Part shown: piece after piece, positions 8,930 through 20,686 of the stretch
Layout of the letters: every line of letters starts with the position of its first letter
How positions within the stretch are numbered: position 1 is the stretch's first letter
NCBI GenBank assembly: GCA_026182355.1
Contig: JAPFBL010000599.1
Coordinates: forward strand, 62,001 to 126,000
Source of the DNA: Hermatobates lingyangjiaoensis
Lineage: Eukaryota > Arthropoda > Insecta > Hemiptera > Hermatobatidae
Direction of reading: 5' to 3'
DNA length: 64,000 nt
The notes under the pieces: model-generated
The model's database searches: none
The model's input: only the letters and a program-made list of their open reading frames with translations
What the model was told of the DNA's origin: nothing
Made by a program: the position numbers and the translations under genes

Positions 8930-10140
8930 GGCCTACAAGAAGTGAAGAAACACGCAGCTTTGTGTCGACTTAATTAAAGGCGACCTAGAGGCCTTTGTGA
9001 AGGCACAAACAGCCTGTAACATGTATGGGTAGGCAAAGGAATGGAAGGGAAACAGAAGCAAAAGCAGTCAACAGAGCGTGATAGCTTTAGCGTTTTCAAG
9101 ACAAGGCCGGTGGAAGGCAGTCAAGCTTGGCTGAAGAGATGCGCGCCTTCAAAAGCCTTACCTGTTCAACTCCAATAAGAAGCAAGTCGGTCTTGTATGA
9201 AAACACACCCTTCAGTGCCAACCCACTGGCAACTGGTTTGCATGTCCATTAACAATTATAGAAATTCATCTTCCTCCTTCTTTTAAGAAGCACTTCGGCC
9301 TAGTTCGTTAATGAACAAGCAAATGTTCAACTTATTGTAGGTTACTTTGAAAAGAATCAAGTTTTGCACTGTTAAACCTACTCAAGGAGCCACATGCCAG
9401 ATAAATAGAGGACTAATAGTCACTGGGTGTTAGTTTTTTTTTAAGAATGTAGTAAATGTGAAGGTTACATGTAGGCATATACAGTAATACCTCTCATTTT
9501 TGCGAATAGTGGGGACCGAAGACACCCGTGAAATGCGAAAATCCACGAATAATAAACGCCTTTATAAAAGCCTCTAAAGCTGAAACAACGACCTTTCCAA
9601 CAGAGAGAGAATCCTGACCTTACTGAATACTGTACTGTCTTGTAAATAACAAAGAAAAACCAAAAAAAAAGAAATAATTCTGAACAAAGACTAATGTGTA
9701 GTGCGTAGATTCACAAGGGTGTGGGTGGTATACTAAACTGGAAGTTAGGTGATATGAATTAGCCAGTCAGATCAAAGGAAACATCTTTGGTTATTTTTTT
9801 GTTAATTTCAACTTCTATTTTTTGATATTTTTATTATTCTCTTGTTACAATTGAATATGTTTTAATATTTTTCATTAATTTTTTGTCTTTATTGAATATT
9901 TTTTAATATCTTTCACAGCTTTTATTTGACTATTTTGTGTTGTTATTTTTATTTTAAATTATGATTTATACAACTTTATTCTAATCATTCTCATTATTAT
10001 TATTATTATTTAAGTATTTACTACTTTTATTCCTGGATTTTCTTTTGTTTCAGTTATTTTCCTATTAATTTTCTTCATTTTTACTTTCTATTTCTTAGTT
10101 CTTTGGTTATTCTTAGTTAATTTTTCTTACCTTACTTGAA
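8930..10140. other. No gene; possible DNA-transposon end near 9479
   Basis: Mostly unique AT-rich sequence. At 9479-9570, tacagtaatacctctca and the tgcgaa/tgaaatgcgaaaat motifs resemble the ends of TA-inserting DNA transposons such as ISL2EU, from memory. I found no matching opposite end. 9780-10130 is very T-rich. Confidence 0.3.
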
Positions 10141-10141
10141 C

Positions 10142-10302
10142 TAGGCACGCGTGTAACAACACTGTTGGTTTCCAACCGTCGCTTCACAAGTGCCCTTGGT
10201 GACCCTATCTCAACTATCCTGATGACAGTTCAACCGAAAATTAGAGACAGTAAGTGTGTTCGTTCCTTCGTTCTGTGTCTGTGATTTACCGTAAAACGTA
10301 TA
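10142..10302 (+). mobile_element. Family C module
   Basis: CTGATGA, C, AGTTCAACC-type stem, GAAAATTAGAGACAGTAAG. Family C shares the gaaaattagagac(a/t)gtaag signature. (TA)n follows. Confidence 0.65.
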
Positions 10303-10465
10303 TATATATATACCTCATTAAATATCTTGCCAACATTAAGTTTAGTATGTTTCCTACATACCTTTTCAAAGTTTCGAATGCTACTCTTCCATCTTTGTGG
10401 TATCATATAAATTAACTCACCGATTTCCAGAAGGTCTGCTCCCAAAGTATACCAATATATATATA

Positions 10466-10682
10466 AAAAGATTTCACATAAACACGTGAAACAACAATCA
10501 ATGATCAAACCACAATAAGAAATGGGAAAACAAGACTCAGATCTTTCAACCGTAACAAGCAGTCTTCATCAGAGTCAAAAACCCAACTAACAGTTGGGTT
10601 TTTGACTCTGACGAAGACTGCTTGTTACGGTTGAAAGATCTTAGTCTTGTTTTCCCATTTCTTATTGTGGTTTGATCATTGA
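10466..10682. mobile_element. Family A fold-back module
   Basis: Near-perfect arms, about 10500-10587 and 10593-10682. The right arm has CTGACGA at 10608-10614, a stem GAC(T)...GTT, and GAAAG at 10633-10637. The extra outer end atttcacataaacacgtg is present only on the left. Confidence 0.75.
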
Positions 10683-10694
10683 TATATATATATA

Positions 10695-10845
10695 TACATA
10701 CTTGGTTACTTGTCGTTGCGTCTACAATGAGCTTGGTCTCCCTTTCTCTTTTCTCCTGAAGACGGATTACCCGAAAATTTGAGTCTGTAAGTGTGTTTCC
10801 TTACTCTGTAGGTGTTACTCTTCTTGAATTTTGAACTCATATATA
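10695..10845 (+). mobile_element. Family C module
   Basis: CTGAAGA, C, GG(ATTA)CC-type stem, GAAAATTTGAGTCTGTAAG, ending ttgaattttgaactcat before (TA)n. The inverse relative is at 41950-42182. Confidence 0.6.
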
Positions 10846-10860
10846 TATATATGTATATAT

Positions 10861-10939
10861 TATCAAACCACAATAAGAAAAGTTTCTTATTGTGGTTTGA
10901 TAATTGATTGTTATTTCACGTGTTTATGTGAAATCTTTA
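10861..10939. mobile_element. Family A short fold-back (ends only)
   Basis: Only the outer part of each arm survives: atcaaaccacaataagaaa joined directly to its inverse, then the acgtgtttatgtgaaatc end. Confidence 0.7.
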
Positions 10940-10953
10940 GATATATATATATA

Positions 10954-11140
10954 GTTCAATGTAGAAAAAGAAACATTGAGAAATCAAAATCACACACCTA
11001 CAGTCTCTAATTTTTGGTTTGAACCGTCTTCACACCGAAAATTAGAGACTGTAAGTATGTGCATTTGATTTCTCTATGTTTCTTTTTCCCTATTGAACTA
11101 TATTTGTCCGTTTCGGATTGTATTTCCAACGAGAAAGTAT
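10954..11140. mobile_element. Family C fold-back module
   Basis: Inverted arms start at agttcaatgtagaaaaagaa and end at tctttttccctattgaact. The right half has CACCGAAAATTAGAGAC. Confidence 0.65.
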
Positions 11141-11149
11141 ATATTTATA

Positions 11150-11437
11150 TATATTGATAAAAGTATCGATCGTTGAATAGAAACAAAACTAAAGTTTATC
11201 GGGACTTGGTCAGTTCTTCAGGTTCAAATTAAACTCTCATTGCCAACGTTTCGGTCTTTATTTAAAACCTTTTTTATAGGCAGAAGTATAAATTTTGAAA
11301 CAGAAAAACTAAGTATTATATTACAAATGTACTAAGAAATAACCTTATTATTTCAGTTCAGTGTCACGTGTTCATTCAGACTACAGTTGTTAAAATCCAC
11401 ATACTATTTTTCTTTGTAAAATAATTTTTAACTTAGA
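11150..11437 (-). mobile_element. Family B module
   Basis: Starts tattgataaaagtatcgat, then gtttatcgggacttggtcag, ttcttcaggttcaaatt and the inverse of CCGAAACGTTGGC. It continues into an A/T-rich inner part shared with 27729-27947, 45327-45547 and 55947-56393. Read on minus, a GGTTTT...AAAACC stem precedes GAAACG. Confidence 0.65.
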
Positions 11438-11438
11438 C

Positions 11439-11546
11439 TGAGTCTAAAACTCAGTTGGTTTTTTGACTCTGACGAAGACCGCTTGTTACGGTTGAAAGAT
11501 TTTATAGTCTTGTTTTCCCATTTCTTATTGTGGTTTGATCATTGAT

Positions 11547-11550
<4 letters not shown>
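11439..11550 (+). mobile_element. Family A right arm
   Basis: CTGACGA, A, GACCG...CGGTT, GAAAG, ending at tgatcattgat and (TA)n. It lies directly against the family B module. Confidence 0.7.
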
Positions 11551-11577
<27 letters not shown>

Positions 11578-11599
11578 CAATATATATAATATATATATT

Positions 11600-11639
<40 letters not shown>

Positions 11640-11650
11640 ATATATATACA
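11547..11650. repeat. (TA)n-rich tract
   Basis: About 100 bp of interrupted TA repeats. The following 11650-12090 is AT-rich with no recognised gene. Confidence 0.9.
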
Positions 11651-12094
11651 TATTATGTTAAAAAAGTTGAATACAACTAGTTAAAACCAGATAAAATACT
11701 AAAAAACAAATGATCCTACAATAAACACTAAAATTATCTAAAACTACAATACAAAACATTCTTCCAATTATAGTTGTCTTAACAATGGTGATGTTGCAGT
11801 CTTGGAACTAAGAGGCAGGCAATTAACAAATGAGTTAAACTTCCGCCCCTAATACAGCAGTAAAACGAAAACCGCGCCGTTCTAAAGAAACAAAACAGTC
11901 TTTTGTTCTTTATTGAAATCCGAGTGGTTTTTTGAATTTAGTTAATTCTTTTATTTTTGAATATTCTAAAACATTATATGAAAAAACAGAAGAAATAGAT
12001 TCATGTATTTTTTTTATGTCCTATTAAATATTTGTTTTTAATTCTCTAGAAAAATCATTATTTTTCAAAAGTAATTACTTAATATACTTACATA

Positions 12095-12800
12095 TTAAGA
12101 GAACTATTTACCTAGGAATTTATTGTTTACCTATTAATATGACTATTTATCTAGGAATATAGCTGTTTACCTATTAATATGACTATTTACCTAGGAATAT
12201 AACTGTTTACCTATTAATATGACTATTTACCTAGGAATATAACTGTTTACCAATTAATGTGACTATTTATCTAGGAATATATCTGTTTACCTATTAATAT
12301 GACTATTTACCTAGGAATATAGCTGTTTACTTATTAATGTGACTATTTACCTAGGAATATAGTTGTTTACCTATTAATATGACTATTTACCTAGGAATAT
12401 AGTTGTTTACCTATTAATATGACTATTTACCTAGGAATATAGCTGTTTACCTATTAATGTGACTATTTACCTAGGAATATAGTTGTTTACCTATTAATAT
12501 GACTATTTACCTAGGAATATAGCTGTTTACCTATTAATGTGACTATTTACCTAGGAATATGGCTGTTTACCTATTAATATGACTATTTACCTAGGAATAT
12601 AGTTGTTTACCTATTAATATGACTATTTACCTAGGAATATGGCTGTTTACCTATTAATGTGACTATTTACCTAGGAATATAGTTGTTTACCTATTAATAT
12701 GACTATTTACCTAGGAATATAGCTGTTTACCTATTAATGTGACTATTTACCTAGGAATATAGTTGTTTACCTATTAATATGACTATTTACCTAGGAATAT
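12095..12800. repeat. 40-bp satellite with 80-bp dimer pattern
   Basis: About 17 copies of a 40-bp unit made of gactatttacctaggaatat plus a tgtttacctattaat half. Two variants (agTtg...aatAtg and agCtg...aatGtg) often alternate, suggesting an 80-bp higher-order unit. Each unit contains CCTAGG. Confidence 0.95.
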
Positions 12801-12916
12801 ATTTATTGGAGGTATGGTGGTGGGGGGATGAATGGAGAGAGGGAGGCGAAAGAGATGCGACATCATTAAAAAGGAAATCATTTAATGGAAGAGGAATAAA
12901 AAACAAAAAAAGAGAA

Positions 12917-13107
12917 GGATAATCTTATATACTGTAAATAGTACAACAGTACATTATAGTATTAGTATAAGTAGTACATTAGTACACTTTTCAGAACAAC
13001 GAATGAACAACCATTTATTTTAGGAAATTATAAAAAAATACTTTTTTTTTATAAGGAACTTTTGTTATTGAAACAATGTATTTCAAAGACGCAGTTCTTC
13101 ATGTTTA
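12917..13107. repeat. Dispersed duplication, copy 1
   Basis: Shares cttatatactgtaaatagta, then the acattatagta and atttcaaagac blocks with 13487-13706. The 40-bp satellite lies immediately upstream of it. Confidence 0.7.
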
Positions 13108-13486
13108 TATGCATTTTTAATTCAATAGGGATGCTATTTATTATTTGTTTTAAATTCATGTTTTACTTTACTATAAGTAAAGTATAGTGATCGTGAAAAA
13201 ATTCGATCTCGAGATTTTGACGGAATTATATGTTTTGAGGTCCCAAAAGTCGTTCTATGAAGTTTTCTCGATGGTGTCTGTGTGTGGGTGGGTAAGTGTG
13301 TTAGCATTGATTGTTACCATGCTACGGTCCAGAATCTTTGATGGATCAAGTTGATATATTGCACAAAATTGGGCCTTATAGTGTAGATGATGCATATTGT
13401 TTAGGAAGAATTATGCATGACGGAAAAGTCACTTTTTTTCTCTGTAAGAACTATTATTTTTCAGAAGTAATTACTTTATGTTTAAT
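13108..13486. other. Possible dispersed repeat; no gene
   Basis: gatcgtgaaaaaattcgatc and gattttgacggaattatatg look like part of a repeat family seen in other animals, from memory only. A 66-codon frame at 13311-13511 has no recognisable domain. Confidence 0.25.
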
Positions 13487-13706
13487 AACTGATCTTATAT
13501 ATTGTAAATAGTATAATAGTACATTATAGTACTATTAGTATTGGTATTAATAGTACATTTGTACACCTTAGAAAACAAAGTATGAGCAAACAATTAATTA
13601 CAATTTATTTTCGTTAATTATAGAAAAGATTTTTCTTATAAACAACTTTTTTTATATAGAAACAATATATTTCAAAGACTTAGTTCTTTGAGTTTATCCG
13701 ATTATT
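13487..13706. repeat. Dispersed duplication, copy 2
   Basis: Second copy of 12917-13107. Here the upstream sequence (tatttttcagaagtaattac, 13450-13475) runs straight into the repeat. In copy 1 the matching piece (12058-12085) is separated from it by the 40-bp satellite. Confidence 0.7.
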
Positions 13707-13885
13707 ATTAAAAAGCAGAAACGAGAAATGAAACAAACCTGAAAAAGAATACTACATCTTTAAAAGGCGTTTGTTTAATAATAGAACTAATAATAATAAT
13801 GATAAAATACCATATAGTAGATGACTATAGAATTTCACTGAATCATGATTTAACGTAATTTTGCTTAGCAAACATTGTAACTCTT

Positions 13886-14150
13886 CTAACGTAATGCAAT
13901 CAGTTATTATGTGGTATGTACTCATTGTAGGGTACAAAGCTAATAAAAGTAGTCTCCACATATAAAAATTTAATGGTATAAACAACGCGTTTCGAACACG
14001 TAGTGTTCTTCCTCAGGCATTAACTAAGGGTGAGTGTCTGTGGTACCACACTGTTAATGCCTGAGGAAGAACAGTACGTGTTCGAAACGCGTTGTTTATA
14101 CCATTAAATTTTTATATGTAGAGACCATTTCATTAGTTTTTTACCCTATA
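13886..14150. mobile_element. Family H fold-back element with target-site duplication
   Basis: Starts ctaacgtaatgcaatcag and ends ttttttaccctata. Inverted arms are at about 13927-14025 and 14056-14150. The right arm has CTGAGGA 14061-14067, A, GAACA...TGTTC, GAAAC 14084-14088. It is flanked by attgtaactctt (13874-13885) and attgtaaccctt (14151-14162), one mismatch, which I read as a 12-bp target-site duplication. Confidence 0.8.
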
Positions 14151-14370
14151 ATTGTAACCCTTATTAAATATGTTTATTTGCGTGTTCATTGTTGTCTGGT
14201 AGCAGTGCTAGCAATATGAATCATTAAAATGAATGACATTTGAGTTTTCAGGCCTATTAAAAACACTAAAAGGAAAATACTGTTGAATCTAGACAAATGA
14301 ATAACAAAAACACAGAAAATGTGGCTTCTATGGTAGGCGTCGAATGAATGTGCTTACATTAGAAAATGCA

Positions 14371-14570
14371 TAAGATCTTTCAACAAAAACAAATAGTCTT
14401 CCTCAGAGTTTATCCGATACTGTCTTTGGTATAAATAGGTAACAGATCTTCTTTTAAATATATGGATATTGATATTAAGTATGTAGTCAGAGTTAGTGGA
14501 CTTTGACAAAGACCACTTGTTTTGGTTGAAAGATCTTAGTCATTTTTCTGATTTCTTACTGTAGTGTAAT
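14371..14570. mobile_element. Diverged family A fold-back
   Basis: Left arm agatctttcaacaaaaac, right arm gaccacttgttttggttgaa then agatcttagtca. The inner part differs from typical family A. Confidence 0.55.
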
Positions 14571-14645
14571 AAATAAAACGTACGCATTACTATAATAAAT
14601 AAAATAATAATATATTATATGTATTATTATATATTATTATATAAT

Positions 14646-15050
14646 AAACACTTTTTCTTCTTCTCAGGGTTAATATTTGGAATCACCTTTTCGAAACGTT
14701 TCGTCTTTCTTTTATGACATCCTCAGGGCTATAAACTAACAAAAACAATGGAAATTTGTCCTATTTATTTTACATTCATCATAAAAAATTAAAAAAACTT
14801 ACTTACTTAAGGCTAGCTTCTAATACCGAACCAACAGATAACGGTTTTGTTGGTTCGTTAATAGAAGCTAGCCTTGAGTAAGTTTTTTGATTTGATATGA
14901 TGATTGTTAAGCAGAAATGACAAATGTCCATTGTTTTTTGTTTTTTGTTAGTTTATAGCCCTGAAGATGTCTTAAAATAAAGACGAAACGTTGGCGAAAA
15001 GGTGATTCTAAATATTAACCCTGACCATATTCCGAGAACAAGAAAAAAGT
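14646..15050. mobile_element. Family J fold-back module
   Basis: Large inverted arms meet near 14845. The right arm carries CTGAAGA 14961-14967, T, GTCTT...AAGAC, GAAAC 14985-14989, then GTTGGCG. The inverse core is in the left arm at about 14690-14735. A near-perfect inner stem (aaggctagcttctaatac) surrounds the centre. Confidence 0.7.
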
Positions 15051-15536
15051 ATTTATTAGTAATTGTAGTCAAGAAAACAATACCTTATTATATATATATA
15101 TATATATATAATAAATAAAAATTATAACCCTTTATTTTACTAGGAATTGGTCCAAGTGATACTAGATATAATGACTGATATTACTGTGCGTATTTTACTT
15201 TAAAATCGGAAAGGCGACCAAAACTGGAGATTCACAAGCTCAGAATCAAAGAAGAGTAACCTGCCTTTGGCTCTACGGAATACTTTTACTCTCTCTCTCT
15301 CTCTCTTTTTGAGTAACGTCTCTCTTTTCTGTAAGGGTACTCTTGGAATTTTGTTTTTGTGAATACATAAACAATAATATTTATTTGTCATACTGCCGTA
15401 TTTGAAATTGTTAATTAAAAAAAAACATTTGTTCATATATTGTTACTATATATTGTAATATATTGACAAGATGTATTGTAATGTATTGCAGATACAAATA
15501 TATGTTTTATTGATACAGCTTCTCAGTCACTGATTT
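15051..15536. other. No gene recognised
   Basis: Contains a TA run (15091-15110) and a short (CT)n at 15291-15305. Otherwise AT-rich and without detectable features. Confidence 0.4.
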
Positions 15537-15772
15537 TTAAAGTTCAACGATGGGTTTCTTGATGATTTTTGGTCTAAAGAAATTACAATCCTGTTTATAC
15601 GCTGACGTTTTGCAAAAAAAATTTGTTTGAGGCATGGACCGCAAATAGTTTTTTTTCTCAAATACAAGCCTTGAAAATTCCAAATAATTTTTGACGAAAC
15701 GTCGGCATATAAACAAAAGTGTAATTTCTTTAGACCAAAAATCCTCAAAAAATCTGTACTTGAACTTCATAT
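15537..15772. mobile_element. Family G fold-back module
   Basis: Ends aagttcaacgatgggtttct and its diverged inverse. The inner right part has AATTCCAAAT...GACGAAACGTCGGC followed by gtgtaatttctttagaccaa. Confidence 0.65.
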
Positions 15773-15818
15773 ATAAGTTTTAATTTACTTTAATATAAAT
15801 GCGTTTTGTGTACAATAA

Positions 15819-16046
15819 ATGATGAAACCCCAATATGAAAGAGGAAAACAAGACTATGATCTTTCAACCGTAACAAGGGGTCTTCGTTAGAGTCAAAAAC
15901 CCAACTGAGTCAAAAAACCATCAGTTGAGTTTTTGACTCTAACGAAGACCGCTTGTTACAATAGAAAGATCCTTGTCTTGTTTTCCCATTTCATATTGTG
16001 GTTTAATCATTGATTGTTATTTCACTTGTTTATGTGAAACCTCTTT
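15819..16046. mobile_element. Family A fold-back module
   Basis: Both arms present. The right arm reads CTAACGA (diverged CTGACGA), AGACCGCTTGTTAC, then the usual outer end cacttgtttatgtgaaac. Confidence 0.75.
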
Positions 16047-16049
16047 ATT

Positions 16050-17160
16050 ATATACTATTATTTTTAAAAATTTTTTTCACTAATTAAGTAATCAATTATA
16101 CTGCACATCTAATATAAAAAAAAGAAGAATGTGAAAAAATCGTAATAAACTCCCTCCAAGTGAAGGGTGCTACTTTAGAGGAAAAAATAAAAATATACTT
16201 ATGTTAACAAAAGTTGTTTTTGGAGTTATAAAAAATTATGACAATTCTTAGAAACCTTGTGATCTTAGTTTTATTTTAAGTTTCATCCTAAGATTTACTT
16301 ATAAGAATTATTGTTATTAGATTAGCTCATTACAAATCTTTTAAACTTGAAAGGCAATAAATGTAATTTTGGAGAAAGAACAAAAGATGTTAAGAGGATC
16401 AGTGTTGTGGTTAATAAGCGATGACTAGGCATTAAAGAGAATTGCTTTTGAAAGGGGAAGGTGTGAGAGAAGATTGTAATAATGTTGGTGTTTGCTTTGA
16501 ATGAGAGTCTGACAGGAAGAAAGGAGAGTTCAGGATCAGCCAAAATGGATTTCGTTTCCTCTAAGGCACTTCCGTTCACACGTCGCTCTAACCTCGAGTC
16601 AATACTCCCTCTATATATATATATATATATAGTCAAAGGCTTGTGTTCACAGAGCTGTAAAACAAGCTTCTTGTGTCTGCTCAGTCATAACCACCGTTAG
16701 ATTTGCTTCAACGGTCGATGAGAAGCAAAAAAAAGGAAACCTGCATAAGTTTATTTTAATTGCTGGTAAACTATTTCACGCTGTGAAGGTGATCAAGGAC
16801 AGAGTCGGCTTTGTTGTGCCGCTTTTTGAGTTGCATGAAATAGTATAATAAGTTTACAAAATATTATCACATGAAGGTAAACGCATTGTTTAGAGCGACT
16901 TATGAGACATTAGACTGGACTTGAAGATCTTGTTCATATACAAGACTCACGAGTGGCCAAGTATGCTTATGGGCATACTAGAAACAAGAGTGGTCACCTA
17001 TGCTTAATTTATTTTAAAAATAATTTTAAAAACTTTCTTACTTTAAACTTTAACTGTTTGTCAATATAATCCACATAAGATCACTATAGATTATAGAAGC
17101 ATTACGCTATAATAGTGTTGGGCGTAAAAGTGTTGGGCATTGTTTATATTATTAAATTTA
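16050..17160. other. No gene recognised
   Basis: AT-rich, with a moderately GC-rich patch at 16400-16610 and a TA run at 16611-16630. Open frames of 72 and 104 codons here run through the TA tract and show no domain. Confidence 0.35.
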
Positions 17161-17161
17161 T

Positions 17162-17205
17162 GAATTTTGGTAGCAGTCGTTCTTTTAAGCAGATGTTATA
17201 AAAAA
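17162..17205 (-). pseudogene. PLE N-terminal fragment (family F), very short
   Basis: The minus strand reads FYNICLKERLLPKF, matching the CL+xxLLPxF/Y signature of other family F pieces. It sits next to a family H end at 17221. Confidence 0.45.
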
Positions 17206-17220
17206 CATAGCTATAGTTGG

Positions 17221-17276
17221 CTATTAAATTTCTATATGTGGAGACTATTTCATTAGCTTTTTACCCTACAATAATG
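17221..17276 (+). mobile_element. Family H 3' end fragment
   Basis: attaaatttctatatgtgg, then gactatttcattagc and ttttaccctacaat, the terminal part of family H. Confidence 0.6.
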
Positions 17277-17639
17277 AATTGTTATTTTGACTATGTATTT
17301 TTAAGTCCACGCGAAGTATAAGTAATTCGCTGTATTGACCCATACAATGCATGAAGGGTTACAAGGAATTAAGCGATTCAGCTGGGTACTGATTGCCGTG
17401 ACTAAAACCAGTATCTTACTTCACAATAGCACTTTTCTTACACTAATAATCATTCTTTTTATTTATATTATTAAGTTATTAAATATATATATGAATGTTT
17501 CAGGTTCGTTAACATGGTGGCTTGGCTGACTTCATTGAGTTCACATCACTTCTGCAGTGATCAGCAAATCTCTCATGGACAACCTGCAATCTTCTTTTCG
17601 TTGTTAAAACTATGATGATGATGATGATGTTAAATCTTT

Positions 17640-18170
17640 ATGATTCTTAGTCATCAAGAATGATTTATTGCTCAATGATCATAATAACTTTTTAAGACTA
17701 AAGTAACGATCATTTTGATCACTATTCATGAATGAAAAAGTGAATACTTTCTATTGCTCAATGATCAGACTGTTTTAATAATGATCATAATAACTTTCTT
17801 AAACAAAAATAATGATCTTTTTGACAGTTATTCATGAATGATGAAATTAGTGATTTTTATTGCTCAATGATCAGACTGTATAATGATCATAATAACTTTC
17901 TAAGACAAAAATAAAGATGTTATTGACAATTATTCATGAATGATGAAATGAGAAAATTTATATTGCTCAATGATCTGACTCATTTAACAATGATCATAAT
18001 AACTTTCTAAGACAAAAAAAAAACATATTTTTGACAGCTATTCAAGAATAATGAAATCAGTGATCTCTTTTGCTCAATGATCAGATACTCCTAGCAATGA
18101 TCATAATAACTTTCTAAGGTAAAAGTAAATACCATTTTGTATAGTCAATCAAAATTGATGAAATGGATGG
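17640..18170. repeat. About 100-bp tandem repeat, block 1
   Basis: Units of variable length (85-104 bp) with ttgctcaatgatcagact, aatgatcataataacttt and tattcatgaatgatgaaat. Each has several TGATCA-type palindromes. Confidence 0.85.
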
Positions 18171-18479
18171 CCCATGTATTCCAATATATAATAGTGATCA
18201 TGAGAACTCTCTAAGAATACAATATCTTCAATGAGAGAAAGGGAGATGGGGATAGAATTGGTACTAAAAAAAAAAAAAAAGGTAAAAAACAATGATGTTC
18301 AAATACCGACCAAAAACATGCAAGGTTAATGATTAAAGAACCTTCCATGAAAACGACAAATGACCTATTAAGATTAAATAAAAGTCAAATCAAAGTAATA
18401 GTGGGTTTTCTAACAGAATACGATTATTTTAAAAAACATCTACATACATTGGAGATCATTTCAGAATAACATCTCTGTT

Positions 18480-18730
18480 CTTCAAGAATGATGAAATCAG
18501 TGATCTTCATTGCTCAATGATCAGAGTTTTTTTAAAAATGACCATATTAACTTTTTAAGACAAAAGTAACGATCTTTTTCACAATTATTCATGAATGATC
18601 AATGATCTGACTCTTTTAACAATGATCATAATAACTTACAAAGAGCAAAAGGAAAAGATCTTTTTGACAGTTATTCATGAATGATGATATGAGTGATCTC
18701 TATTGTTCAATGATCAGACTGTTTTTGCAT
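18480..18730. repeat. About 100-bp tandem repeat, block 2
   Basis: Same unit as block 1. The 310 bp between the blocks is degenerate or unrelated. Confidence 0.8.
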
Positions 18731-18959
18731 GATGTTTTAGCAGACTGTTTTACAACATGATGGAAGAAACAGCACATGATTTGTTATTTGAATCTAAAGC
18801 CATTGATTTGATCTAAATACAGGATGAGAACAAAAATTGACAAAATACGCAAAGAAGCTGTCGGGCTACTCATGAGTTACTTAAGACACACGGGATTTAT
18901 CTGACAGGTTATTATAATTATAACATATATATATATTATAATACAGGATAGATACATAT

Positions 18960-19540
18960 AAATGTCGATGTAATATTCCTTGAGAATCAACTCAAAGGCT
19001 AACTTTCATGAGACCTTTCAGCCTTTTACAAAAGAAAAACAAAATGGTTGATGCATATCCCTTGAGAATCAACATCAGAGGCTGACTTTATTTAGTCCTT
19101 CAGCCTATATACAAAATGAAAAATAAAAGATTCGATGCTAATATTCCCTTGAGGAATCAACATCAAAGGCTAACTTTATCAGACCTTTCAGCCTTTTACA
19201 AAAGAAAAAAAAATGGTTGATGCAATATTCCCTTGAGGAATCAACATCAGAGGCTGACTTTTTTAGTCCTTCAGCCTATTACAAAAGAAAAAAAAAAGAT
19301 TGATGCAATATTCCCTTGAAGAATCAACATCAAAGGCTGACTTTATCAGTCCTTCAGCCTTTTACAAAAGAAAAAAAAATGATTGATGCAATATTCCCTT
19401 GAGGAATCAACATCAAAGGCTAACTTTGTCAGACCTTCGGCCTTTTACAAAAGAAAAAAAAATGGTTGATACAATATTCCCTTGAGGAATCAACATCAAA
19501 GGTTAACTTGTCAGACCTTCAGCCTTTTAGAAAAAAAAAA
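18960..19540. repeat. 83-bp satellite
   Basis: About seven copies containing ttcccttgaggaatcaac, aaaggctaactttatcag and ccttcagccttttacaaaag, then an A-run. The ccttgagg marker recurs at 19148, 19231, 19314 and 19397 (83 bp). Bases 19545-20080 beyond it are AT-rich without features. Confidence 0.9.
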
Positions 19541-20082
19541 AAAATCAAGAATAATGAACTGGATAAGCAATACTACTGGGATTGCACGAACAATGCTCTG
19601 CTGTCATTAACACAATGTGCCTTGTAATTGTATTAAATTAGACGATTTTATTTCAAATTAATTAATTCTATGAGTAATTAAAATATAATTTGAAATAATC
19701 CATTAAGAAAAATTAAAAGTAGTTGAATTCCAATAATAAATTTTCACTTTAAGATGCTGCCTTATCACATATATATAAGAAGTTATAACATCTGTTATGT
19801 CTGTAAATGAAACATGGAAGTGTTAAAGCAATGTAACAGTTTAAAAAGAAACAAATATATTACATTGTCAATATTATAAATCAATTTTGTAATTAATCAA
19901 ATCATACTTCCTTAAAAATACCATTTAGTTTAATTATAGACATTTTTATTTTGTTTTATTGTTTTAAAGTATAAAACGGCTAATTTTCTGAAGAATGCTC
20001 ACATAATTTTAATCAAATTTATGAATATATAGTACTTTTGTAAATATAATATACTGATTAGTAACTTACGAAATATATATAA

Positions 20083-20248
20083 ACGTTTCACGGTGAATCA
20101 CAAACACAGAACTAAAGAACAAACACACTTACTGTCTCTGATGACGGTTCAACCGAAAATTAGAGACAGTAAGTCTGTTTGTTCCTTAGTTCTGTGTTTG
20201 TGATTCACCGTGAAACCTTTGTTGTCCTTTTGGATAGTTTTCCTGTTT

Positions 20249-20252
<4 letters not shown>
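20083..20252. mobile_element. Family C fold-back with ribozyme-like tip
   Basis: Long inverted arms (aaacgtttcacggtgaatca and inverse). The tip is CTTACTGTCTCT pairing with AGAGACAGTAAG. It encloses GATGA, C, GGT-TCA-ACC, GAAAATT (20138-20160). This is the clearest case of the core sitting exactly at the hairpin tip. Confidence 0.75.

Positions 20253-20297
<45 letters not shown>
20252..20297. repeat. (TA)n microsatellite
   Basis: Pure TA run between family C and family A modules. Confidence 0.95.
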
Positions 20298-20301
<4 letters not shown>

Positions 20302-20496
20302 AAAAAGACTAAGTGCTTTCAAACGAAAACAAGCTGACTTCGTCAGAGTCAACTTCCAACTGACATGATTTGATATCAGTTGGACTTTGACTTTGACGAA
20401 CTCAGCTTCTTAAGGTTAAAAGAGCTTTGGCTTTTTTCTCATTTTTTATTTTAGTTTGGATGTTTATTGTTGTTCCGCGTATTTAGTGTGAAATTT
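20296..20496. mobile_element. Diverged family A fold-back
   Basis: agaaaaaagactaagtgctt at the left, inverse at the right, with a diverged core and the outer end gcgtatttagtgtgaaat. Confidence 0.6.
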
Positions 20497-20529
20497 TGCT
20501 ATATAGATATATATGTATAAATACATAAT

Positions 20530-20665
20530 ATTTAAGAGGTCTTCGTCAAAATCAAAAACCCCAAGACTGCTTATGGTGGTTGAAAAATTTAAATCTTTTT
20601 TTCTGATTACATATTGTGGTTTGATCATTAATTGTTGTTTCACATGTTTATGCGAAATCTTGTTA
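20530..20665 (+). mobile_element. Family A, collapsed copy
   Basis: Short left remnant gaggtcttcgtcaaaatc, then a right arm ending cacatgtttatgcgaaat. Confidence 0.6.
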
Positions 20666-20686
20666 TGGTATATATAATATATATAT

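Noticed and set aside
13311..13511. 66-codon plus-strand frame
   Set aside because: No domain; it overlaps the dispersed duplication at its 3' end.
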